64,000 bases of DNA, from positions 7,638,720-7,702,719 of the forward strand of contig OX365950.1 in the NCBI GenBank assembly GCA_947247005.1. The letters are read 5' to 3'. The translations under genes were made by a program, and so were the position numbers. Positions within the stretch are counted from its first letter, which is position 1. Each line of letters starts with the position of its first letter. Under the pieces are notes generated by a model. That model made no database searches, had not been told where the DNA came from, and saw only the letters and a list, made by a program, of their open reading frames with translations. Below are positions 24,501 to 36,500 of this stretch, piece by piece. Origin of the DNA: Spisula solida (Eukaryota > Mollusca > Bivalvia > Venerida > Mactridae).

Positions 24501-27500
24501 AATTCAGAATAAATTAGTATTAATTTAACTAGTAGATATCTAGTATCAATTAGGATGTATATGTGGTGGGTTGGGTCTCGGATATGACTTGTTTATATTG
24601 CTATAAATTGATAATAATTTAACATTTTTAAAATTATGGATCGCCATTTAAGAGTTCAATGATACATATTGCAAATAATGTCAATTTAATTTTAATCAGC
24701 CTGAATGACATTTGAAAACGACGCTCAGTAACCGTCGGAGTCCATATAAAACAATTTTCTTACGCGTTTATGAGAGATTTATTGTCAAGTGCTTTAAACC
24801 ATGTCCTGTTTGAATATCAATAAAATGGAAATGCATTCATTTAAAATTATGAAAATACCACGAATGTCTAGCTGAAAGATTTATCTTTAAGAAAATGTAC
24901 ACTTTTAATATAGTCAGGGGCAATGATATTGATTTATCGCCCACTGATTAATACTTTTTAAGTGGCCCTCGTACTATTACCCCCACCCACTAATACTAAA
25001 TAGAAGATATGTTTCAAACAAACAAACTAACAATAACTTGATTTACCTGCCAATAATCGTTCACGATGCCTTGCTTCCCTGGCTTCTTGACGTGCTTGAC
25101 GTCTTTCTTCTAGCGACATCACTACACTTCCCGAAGGCCTTTCCTCTCTGGCTACTTGGTTGCTTTCATTAGCCCTTGGTCTCACTCCACTGCCCGAAGG
25201 CCCATCCTCTCTGGCTACTTGGTTGCTTTCATTAGCCATTGGTCTCACTCCACTGCCCGAAGACCCATCCTCTCCGGCTGTTTGACTGCTATCATTTGCC
25301 CTTGGTCTCAATCCACTGCCTGAAGGCCCATCCTCTCTGGCTGTTTGACTGCTATCATTTGCCCTTGGTCTCACTCCACTGCCCGAAGGCCCATCCTCTC
25401 CGGCTGTTTGACTGCTATCATTTGCCCTTGGTCTCAATCCACTGCCCGAAGGCCCATCCTCTCTGGCTATTTGGCTGATATCATTTGCCATTGGTCTCAA
25501 TCCACTGCCTGAAGGCCCATTCTCTTTGGCTGCTTGGCTGCTATCATTTGCTCTTAATCGTCCTTCTTTGTTCGAAGCCCCAACTTTTCTGTCTGCTAGA
25601 CCTTTTGTCTGTCGCACTTTTCTGCCTTTTTTTGCTGCTTTTCTTCGTTTCTTAGATGTGCGTGCACTTGTAATTGTGCGATGCAAAGCAGGAGATGACA
25701 GCTCAGCACGATTTGCATCTGTTTGTGGGTGAACAGTGAGGTTTACTGCTGGCTGTCTGCGACCATTTGATCTTAGGTAAGCAGGATTGGGAAAGTAGCC
25801 AGAGGACACAAAATCTTCCTCCGATTCAAATCGAGAAGAACCATCTCGACGAGGCCGCATCCATGGGTGGCAACGTTGTGCTTTCTGTCTTGCGCTATTT
25901 CTCTCTGTTGCTCGATTTGACCGCCTTTCTTGAGCTTGTTGCTCAGCTTCTGCAGCCCTAGCGGCTTCTAGCACCGAAGCAGGGGTTGGCAACCTGCGTG
26001 AGAAATGGAAGATGGGACAAGGACGAATTGGTTCTTCATGGTGCTCTTCTGTGGCTTCGTCGTCTGAACTTGAACCATCTTCCAAATCTGGGCGCCAGAA
26101 TGTTGGCGGCATGAAAACTCTCTGAAAAGTATAAACTTATGTAATAGACTAAGGCCTATGTACGATTCGTTATACTTTTAATTTTATAGTTGGAGCTACA
26201 ATGTATTAAGATTTTTTCGAATGAAGAATGCAAATTTGTACAATTAATATTAGATATTGTTCGACGCATGGGAAGTTTTAAGTTTTAAATTAACTTTTTA
26301 TCAATGTTATGCCAAAATGTGATGGTTTCTTTCTTTTGTTAAAGTGAACAAAATTGTAGAAAATGGGCATAGTATATGTATTGTGTTAACTTACCCCTTC
26401 TGATTCACGATATCTATTAGGAACGCTTCTTTCTCGGCTTGTATATGACCTTGTCTCCATGCGAGTAGGGTGCCGTGATGTCCCCGGGCTCGCTAAGTCA
26501 GTTGCAGAAATATTTCCTAGCTCATGCATTGTGCCAGGTCCTCTCTGTATAAGGGGAAGTTGTCTTTGCGCTGCAGCTTGAGAATTGCCTGGTTGTTGGC
26601 CTGTGGTTGCAGGGGAGCCTGAACGAGAACGGAGTGTTTCTAGCAACTGAGTGGCAGCTCGCATGCCACTAGCCGACGAACGAACCTCCGTTATTCCTTG
26701 TCTACGTGGTTGATTCCTGTTCTCGCGTAGGTTATGTGGGACACCGCCTGTCTGACTTCTCAAAACCATCGAATTGTGCTCTGTGTTTACGTTTGCCTGT
26801 CTTCGCCAAGGTCTATTCATATTCTGTATAATTTGGCGGGTAATGACACCTGAATGAAGTGTATAGCTTGTGTAATAAAGGTTAGGTACTTAGGACACTG
26901 ATTCCAAAGGGGCTTTTAGCATATGCAAAAAGTAGGCTGAAAGTACCTTTTGAAAGGAGACAATGAATATTAGTATAAACATTGTAATTGATGCAAATAT
27001 TCGATTCTTAGTCAAAGGAGCAACAAATTCAGCTAAAATTTGCCTCTCGTCTTTCTGCTGTGTTGAGCTTACTAATGGGCGGCTTATGTCACTAAGCCAG
27101 CGAGCATTGTAATACCTATGAATTAATTCAAGAAGAATTTCACAAAACGATTACTAACATTCCTTGAAGTTGGTTCTTCCAAACTATAAAATAGTTACAT
27201 TATTAGTTATATCGTTTCAATATTGAGTAAATGATTACATGTACGCACTGACTGCGAAATTTGCACCTTTCCTGTTACAGGACAAGTTATAATTGTCTCA
27301 GACAAGTAAATGTTACTGCAATTTTACATAGGCTATAATTGAAACTATTTACTTCTGGTGATTTGGACAAGTAGTTTCAATTCTCAACTTCCCAGACGGT
27401 ATTTGTCTCAGGACAATGACATAATAGAACATCGGAGGCTGCACTAATGTATTCAATTAAAGAGTGATATGATTGACTATATCTTGACATTGAACCAATG

Positions 27501-30500
27501 GCAGACGTTTTAGTAATATATATGTAAAAATATAGAACAAGTATATAAGAGTGACATACACAAATACATGTACAGCTAGACGGAGCTACAGTGAGGGTCC
27601 TATAAACACTCCAGATAATCAAAGGTATAATACATTGCTAGGACCTTATAAATTTTAAAATCATATTATCAATAAAACAGAGCTACAGTCAAATCGTTAA
27701 ACCTCGGCCATTTCCGTTTGTCTCCGGTAAATATACTAAATTGCAATTGCATAAAGGCCTAGGTGATCAGAATGCACTACAGACCTCACGCGTTGTATCA
27801 CAAAAGGCACAAGAAAAAAAAAGTTTATACATGGTATACATGGTACACAAGGTAAATAAGAAAAAAAATCAACAAACTTAATAAACAGGTTATGAACAAA
27901 CAAAAAGGTGGTGGAGGGGGAGTAGAAGAACATACAGATCAAGATAATAAGATTAAGCAGGGAAGGCAACACACGATCGGACAGGGAACACAACACACAA
28001 TCAGACAGGGAACACAACACACAATCGGACAGGGAACACAACACACAATCAGACAAGGAACACAACACACAATCGGACAGGGAACACAACACACAATCGG
28101 ACAGGGAACACAACACACAATCGGACAGGTTCCAACACATAATCGGACAGGGAACCCAACACACAATCGGACAGGGAACACAATTCACACCATCGGACAG
28201 GGAACACAACACACAATCGGACAGGGAACACAACACACAATCGGACAGGGAACACAACACACAATCGGACAGGGAACACAACACACAATCGGACAGGGAA
28301 CACAACACACAATCGGACAGGGAACACAACACACAATCGGACAAGGAACACAACACACAATCGGACAGGGAACATAACACACAATCGGACAGGGAACACA
28401 ACACACAATCGGACAGGGAACCAAACACACAATCGGACAGGGAACACAACACACAATCGGACAGGGAACACAACACACAATCGGACAGGGAACACAACAC
28501 ACAATCAGACAGGGAACACAACACACAATCAGACAGTGAACACAACACACAATCGGATTGAGAACTCAACATACAATCAAACAGAGAACTTAACACACAA
28601 TCGGACAGGGAACACTAACTTGTAGAGAATTGGTAGAGACGGCCTACTGTGGCTAAGAGAACATGTGAAAAAAATGCGAAATATGTTTCAGTTAACATAA
28701 ATGCGTTAATGAAGATCAAACATTCAACTGGGCTTGGCTTATCTGCACTTTTACATCAAATGTTGAATAACACTTTATTAGTTGACAAGTATTCACATGA
28801 GACAAGTTACTATGTCTTTTAAAACTTTCATCAGTCCATCTTATAAAAATTGCCAAATATCCTGTAAACACTTATTAAGTTGAAGTCCTATACTAGTACT
28901 CGTACATGTACGAGGGTCATTCAATATATTCATAGACCATTATCATTGCCTTTAAATAAAAAATTCTTATATCATTTCAAACATTCACTTGTTACCATTT
29001 GTCCGAAAGGCTGTAGTTAAATTTAATGTAAATTGTATTTCTCTGCGACATGGGGTATTAAAATGATAAACTGAGTCTACAATTATATATAGCGGATTTA
29101 GCTCAGTGGTAACGCACTGGCCTGTCAATCTAGAGGTCGTGGGTTCAATACCTGGCATCGACACTTGACATATTCTGAAATATTTATAATATTTCCCTCT
29201 ATATCTGACCGTGTGGTCTGCAAAGTATCTGGAAGTGCCAGGAAGCTGTGTATCGGTGCTATACACCGGGCACATTAAAGAACCAGACTTTCTATTCGAA
29301 GTAAGAGCTAGGCGCACTTCTGCAGCGCCGGACATGTCTGTATCTAATGTCTCTCTCCCCCTATCAGTCTGTCCCTCTGGTCAGATCATGCTGTATCTGC
29401 ACTGGTAGAGGATGCACCTGCGCCCTTGTGGCTGCAACAAAAATAATGTAAAGTGCCTTTGAACGTGCATATAACAGGTGATATGATTGGCTATCCTTAT
29501 TCTCTAATTAAATAAGATCAATATTGAATACCACCCCTGGTATACTTATTTATTTTTTTAAATATATTGAATGACCCTCGTAAAAGTGTAATTAGCAACT
29601 CACGGTCTCGCACAGGTTCTTGTACAGCCTCAACATTCCTTCTTGTCATACCACGTGTTCTTACATTATTTCTGGCACGCTCGTTGTTGTTGTTAGGACT
29701 GAAATAAACAAACCAAGCTATCAATGTACACTTAAATCTTCCCATAGCAACCACCGAGATACCGAAGGTCCGGTTACTAATTAGAGGTGGTTGTTCTATA
29801 GAGGTTAAACGGAGTGATAAACCTTCTTGAAGTCAAAACTAATACGGTTGAGCACTAGAGATGCACAGTGAAATTAAACAACCATTAAAAGCCTTACGGA
29901 TACAACTGCACTGGCAACGAGCACACACTAGATATTTAACTGAAGTGCAACCCACAAGCATTTGACCAACATTTGTCCGCTGACAAGGAATGTACAAGCT
30001 CTATCACAACACGCTTAGCTACCGCAAACTGGGCATGTAAAATTGTCTGTTCTATCCAAAGGCAAGATTTAAACAAGAGGGCCCAAAGGGCCCTAGGTCG
30101 CTCACCTTTCGAATTTAACCTAGATTTTGTTAAGATGATCATTGTGACCAAGTTTTATACAGATTAGGCAAATATTGTGACCTCTAGTGACTACAAAAGG
30201 TTTTTATATGATTTGACCTAATGACCTAGTTTTTGACCCCAGATAAACCAATATCGGACTTGACCTAGATTTTGTTGAGATGATCATTGTGACCAAGTTT
30301 CGTAAAGATCAGGCCAAAACTGTGACCTCTAGTGACTACACAAGGTTTTTCTATTATTTGACCTTGTGACCTAGTTTTTGACCCCAGATGACCCAATATC
30401 GAACTTGATCTAGATTTTTTTGAGATGATCATTGTGACCGAGTTTCATAAAGATTAGACAAAAATTGTGACCTCTAGTGACTACGCAAGGTATTTCTATG

Positions 30501-33500
30501 ATTTGACCTTGTGACCTAGTTTTTGACCCCAGATGACCCATTATCGAACTCGACCTCGATTTTGTTGTTATGATCATTGTGACTAAGTTTCGTAAAGATC
30601 AGGCCAAAACTGGGACCTCTAGTGACTACACAAGGTTTTTCTATGATTTGATCTTGTGACCTAGTTTTTGACCCCGGATGACCCAATATCAAACTTGACC
30701 TAGATTTTGTTGTGTAGATCATTGTGACCAAGTTTCGTAAAGATTATGCTAAAACTGTGACCTCTAGTGACTACACAAGGTTTTTCTATTATTTGACCTT
30801 GTGACCTAGTTTTTGACCCCAGATGACCCATTATCGAACTTGACCTAGATTTTATTGCGATGATCATTGTGACCAAGTCTCATAAAGATTAGACCAAAAT
30901 TGTGACCTCTAGTGACTACACAAGGTTTATCTATGATTTGACCTTGTGACCTAGTTTTTGACCCCAGATGACCCAATATCGAACTTGACCTAGATTTTGT
31001 TGAGATGATCATTGTGACCAAGTTTCATAAAGACTAGGTCAAAATTGTGACCTCTAGTGACTACACAAGGTTTTTCTATGATTTGACCTTGTGACTTAGT
31101 TTATGACCCCGGATGACCCAATATCGTACTTGACCTAGATTTCATAGAGATGATCATTGTGATCAAGTTTCATAAAGATTAAGTCAAAATTGTGACCTCT
31201 AATGTGTTCACAAGGTTTTTCTATGATTTGACCTAGTGACCTAGTTTTTGACCCCAGATGACCCAATATCGAACTTGACCTAGATTTTATAGAGATGATC
31301 ATTGTGATCAAGTTTCATAAAGATTAAGTCAAAATTGTGACCTCTAATGTGTTCACAAGGTTTTTCTATGATTTGACCTAGTGACCTAGTTTTTGACCCC
31401 AGATGACCCAATATCGAACTTGGCCTAGATTTTGTTGAGATGATCATTGTGACCAAGTTTCATAAAGATTAGGCTAAATTTGTGACCTCTAGTGTGTTCA
31501 CAAGCAATTGTGGACGGACGGACGACGGACGACGGACGAAGAGCGATCACAAAAGCTCACCTTGTCACTTTGTGACAGGTGAGCTAAAAATCGCCTAAAA
31601 ATAACACGAACCAGGGATGAACAAGAAAGGTACACGAAACTGAAAAAGTAGTTTGTCACAGAATTTTGACTTGTGTTCAAGACTTACTACCAGTTTGAGC
31701 TGACATCACCTGATAAGTAACGCATCTCCATAAGGAAATTATTCAACTTCAGAAGCCATTGGAACAGGTTCCTCGCTGTGAAGGGGAAGCGTAAGAAAGG
31801 TCTGAGGAAAATTTGTGACACCAGAAGAAATCTTGATGTGGGACACCTTGGTAAATCGCGAGTACATCGCGAAAATTCCATGCATCCATTGGTATAGTAG
31901 TGTATGGCAGCAAAGTACTAGTATTGCAGGGTAGGGCAGAGTATGAGAGGATAGGGTGAGGCATGGGAAGGGTATGACAGGGAAGGGTATGATAATGAAG
32001 GGCATGGTAGGATATGTCAGGCCAGGGTATGGTATGGCAGGGAATTATAGGGCAGGGTAGGATATGTCAGGACATGGTATGGTATGGCAGGGAATTATAG
32101 GGCAGGGTAGGATATGTCAGGACAGGGTATGGTATGGCAGGGAATTATAGGGCAGGGCAGGGTAGGATATGTCAGGACAGGGTATGGTATGGCAGGGAAT
32201 GATAGGGCAGGGTAGGATATGTCAGGACAGTGTAGGACAGGGAAGGCTATGTTATTGCAGGTGTGTTATGTAAGGGCAGGGAATGATAGGATAGGTATCG
32301 TATGACAGGGTATGGTAGAACAGGTCAGGCTATGTCAGGGAAGAGTATGATATAGCAGGGCTGGACTGGGCATGCCAGGGCAGGCAATGACAGGGTAAGG
32401 CAGGACAGGGTAAGACAGGGTAGGCAATGTCAGGTCAGTGTATCATATGACAGGGTATGGTAGGACAGGGTATGCAATGTCAGGGCAGGTTATGTCAGGA
32501 CAGGGTTGGACCGGACATGGTAAGGCAGAGTAGACTATAGTATGGTACGAACGGTAATGCTAGGACAGGGTAAGATATATCAGTGTAGGGTATGACAGGG
32601 TGTGGTATGGAATGTATGGCAGGGTATGAATTGGTATGGCAGGACAGGGTTCAGCGCGATAGGTTTGGTTGTATATGGCATGGTAGGGCGGGGTATTAGT
32701 CAAACCATTTTGACACAATCTATACAGGTATGCCTGTATAAGTGGCTGGACCGTCAGAATTTAAAAGCAGCCACTTGCAGACAGCTTATCTGTCTAGGCG
32801 GGCTACAGCATGGTGGTTTTGTTAGGTTAGGGTATGGCACTTTATGGCAGGGTAGGTTCGTGGAAGGTCAGTGTAGGGCAGGTCAGTGAAGCCTGAAGGT
32901 CAGGTCAGTGTAAGTCAGGTCAGTGTAAGTCAGTTCAGTGTAGGTCAGGTCAGTGTAAGTCAGGTCAGTGTAAGTCAGTTCAATGTAGGTCAGTTCAGTG
33001 TAGGTCAGTGTAGGTCAGGTCAGTGTAGGTCAGGTCAGTGTAGGTCAGGGCAAGGCAGGGTTGTGTAAGGTATGGGTACAGGGTATTTAGCTAGTTAGTG
33101 TGTGAATATGTGTGTGTTATGACGGGAAATGGTAGAGTTATGTTGGCGTAAGGCTTTAATAGATTAGAACAATCCGTACACATCCGAAATCATGCAAGTT
33201 TCACCTGTCAGTTGTGACTTGCATCACATATCGATTATATCGCCGTAATTATCATTAAACATGTATAGCAGTGATTTATGTATGTATTATTCATGAGATT
33301 TCAGCTAATATCGTCATCTAACCTATTAATATAGCTCGGCAAAGCTTTTCGTCTGTTTTACTGATATCGAGTTATCCACCCATGGAAGAACCTGCTGTAA
33401 CCATGGCGTAGTAATATGGTTGACATAGAAGTTATTATTGCAATGTTAAACTTTGTGTAATTATGTTGAGTTTATCTTCGCATGTATGTTTAGCAGTATT

Positions 33501-36500
33501 ATTGATGATAACTTGGTTGCTCCTTCTGAATCTTACATTGAGTTTTTTCTGTGCGTCGAGGAAGCACGCACTATTTTGTTATCCGGTCCGCCGAATGCTG
33601 GGAAATATTGCTGGCGCCAACAATTTTGAAAAGGAAGCAACCGAGTTAAGAAACAGGGCAATACTTTATAGGCCTACTTCACATAGTCTACTTTACATAA
33701 TTATTACTTGTTTGATGTATTAAGCGTATTTTAGGATCTTTTATAGTATCTTTGTGTTAAGCTACTTGTATTGTTTTACTGTGCTGTCATTTAGCGATAT
33801 TCTGCCAAATGCTACGCTTAGTCAACTGGCACTTAATTTCCTGCAATCTGATTGACCGCAAGCATGCCAGCATTGCGCAAACCTGGGAAGAATTCAATAT
33901 ACTTCCCTGTACCAATGTATGGCATTACATTATTGGGCTAAGGCGGCTAAGGCATGGAAGGGTCTTGCAGTTTGTTGTGAAATAAATCGTATCAATTAAC
34001 ATACATAACATAGATCCATTAACAACAAATCGTTTTAGGTCAGGTAGATCTATTTTAGTTTTTAGCTTTAAAACTTGTAAGGTACCTATCAATGTTTTCC
34101 CCCAGGGGGGAAGCGGCGGGCTGACCCAGGGGAATTTGACATTTTTACTTTTTCAAAGTCTAAATTCCCACCCTAGAGGCTGAGCAAGGGCAATTTGTCA
34201 AAATCCCCTCAATAGGAGATGCTTTATAACCCCCCGGAATCAAAATTTCGGCCAAAGTCAAAATTTCCCGGGACTCGCCACCATTCTATCTGTCAAATTC
34301 CCACCTATCGGGAACAGCCTTCTGTCAAAAGTCCCGTGTATGCCCGACGCCCCCCCCCTGGGGGAAAACATTGATAGGTGCATAAACGATCAGTTGGTTA
34401 TAACATCAAAGCGTTTATGGGTTATAAATTTAATATAACTTCACACAATGTAGTAGATCTAGGTTTTAGATCTATATTAATATAAAAGATTCTATAATTT
34501 GGTCGTTTTGAGACGTATCTGTTTAGATTCTATTTCCTTCGTAGCTAACAAATAAAATGTAAAGTGTTGTTAAAAGACGTCAAAAACCTAGAACTAGAAT
34601 ATTAATATTCAATTTATTAAAATGAGTAGATAACTTACTTGATCCTGTCGTTCAAGTCGGGAGGATTTCCCTCCTCAGCTCGACGAGGAGCGTCTGAGGG
34701 TCGCACCATAATGTGCAGACGATAAAAACGCTCAAACGCTGTCGAAAATTACATTTCTTGGTACAAACGCAAGAAAAAAATATCTTAAGACTAATTTGAG
34801 CTGATATCAAACGCTGTGTGTACTCTAATTGCAGGTATATTCACAAATTTTTGAACAATTCATGAAATGTCGTCCTACGTCGTCAGTGTAAACACAACAA
34901 TAGGCGTTGCTATGGCGCTTGGATACGACGTCGTAAAGTCACTTCCGGTGCGCAGCGTGACGTCAAAATAACGTTTTATAAAGGGTGGTAGGACAGGTTG
35001 TTGTAGACGTGGGACGCCAGGTAAGGAAAGGGTATGACAGGACAGGGTGTGATAGGACATGGTAGGGTAGGACGGGGTGTGATAGGACAGAGTAGGGTAG
35101 GACAGGGTATGGTAGGACAGGCGTGGTAGGACAGGGTATGATAGGACAGGGTATTGTAGGACAGGATATGATAGGACAGGGTATGGCAGGTCAGGGTATG
35201 GTAGGACAGGGTATGGTAGGACAGGATATGGTAGGACAGGGTATTTTAGGACAGGGTATGATAGGACAGGGTATGATAGGACAGGGTATGGTAGGACATG
35301 GTATGGTATGACAGGGTATTTTAGGACAGGGTATGATAGGACAGGGTATGGTAGGACAGGGTATGATAGGACAGGGTATGGTAGGACAGGGTACGGTAGG
35401 ACAGAGTATGGTAGGACAGGGCATGGTAGAACAGGGCATGGTAGGACAGGGTGTGGTATGACAGGATGTGGTAGGACAGGATGTGGTAGGACAGGGTGTG
35501 GTAGGACAGGGTATGGTAGGACTGAGCATGGTAGGACAGGGCATGGTAGGACTGAGTATGGTAGGACAGGGTATGGTAGGACAGAGTATGGTAGGACAGG
35601 GTGTGGTAGGACAGGATGTGGTAGGACAGGGTGTGGTAGGACAGAGTATGGTAGGACAGGGTGTGGTAGGACAGAGTATGGTAGGACATGGTGTGGTAGA
35701 ACAGGATGTGGTAGGACAGGGCATGGTAGGACAGGGCATGGTAGGACAGGGTATGGTAGGACAGGGCATGGTAGGACAGGGTGTGGTAGGACAGGGTACG
35801 GTAGGACAGAGTATGGTAGGACAGGGCATGGTCGAACAGGGCATGGTAGGACATGGTATGGTAGGACAGGGTGTGGTAGGACAGGATGTGGTAGGACAGA
35901 GTATGGTAGGACAGGGTGTGGTAGGACAGGGTATGGTAGGACTGATCATGGTAGGACAGGGCATGGTAGGACTGAGTATGGTAGGACAGAGTATGGTAGG
36001 ACAGAGTATGGTAGGACAGAGTATGGTAGGACAGGGTGTGGTAGGACAGGATGTGGTAGGACAGGGTGTGGTAGGACATAGTATGGTAGGACAGGGCATG
36101 GTAGGACAGAGTGTGGTAGGACAGAATGTGGTAGGACAGGATGTGGTAGGACAGGGTGTGGTAGGACAGAGTATGGTAGGACAGGGCATAGTAGGACAGA
36201 GTATGGTAGGACAGGGTGTGGTAGGACAGGATGTGGTAGGACATAGTATGGTAGGACAGGGTGTGGTAGGACAGAGTATGGTAGGACAGGGTGTGGTAGG
36301 ACAGGATGTGGTAGGACAGGATGTGGTAGGACAAAGTATGGTAGGACAGGGTATGGTAGGACTGAGTATGGTAGGACAAGGCATGGTAGGACAGGGTATG
36401 GTAGAACAGGGTATGGCTGGGCAGGGCTGGGCATGGTAGGATATGGTATAGTAGGACAGGGTATGACAATGTAATGCAGAACAGGGTAGGAAAGGTAATG

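Larger units (their letters stand above)
26850..29603. other. Intron 2 of the 848-aa gene
   Basis: About 2.75 kb. Holds a 24-bp minisatellite (27960-28615) and a mariner-type MITE with a SINE inside it (28911-29580). No further exon of matching phase was found. Confidence 0.7.
33090..34985 (-). other. Proximal copy of the duplicated promoter region
   Basis: The ends match 38672-39480: GGAAATGGTAGAG and CTTTAATAGATTAGAAC at 33115-33170, then the whole first-exon and upstream segment 34380-34980. The copies differ by an insertion of about 750 bp (33175-33930) and by a MITE (34084-34379) found only here. Confidence 0.8.

Noticed and set aside
27736..28596. 286-codon minus-strand frame of Cys/Leu-rich repeats
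   Set aside because: Artefact of the 24-bp minisatellite; other frames of the same stretch are equally open.
29092..29164. Possible functional tRNA gene
   Set aside because: A and B boxes are present but the acceptor ends do not pair, and a SINE body follows directly.
31687..32005. Possible extra upstream exon ending in GTAAGT at about 31690
   Set aside because: Three overlapping frames, none clearly coding. The first exon at 34639-34709 joins 29698 in correct phase without it.
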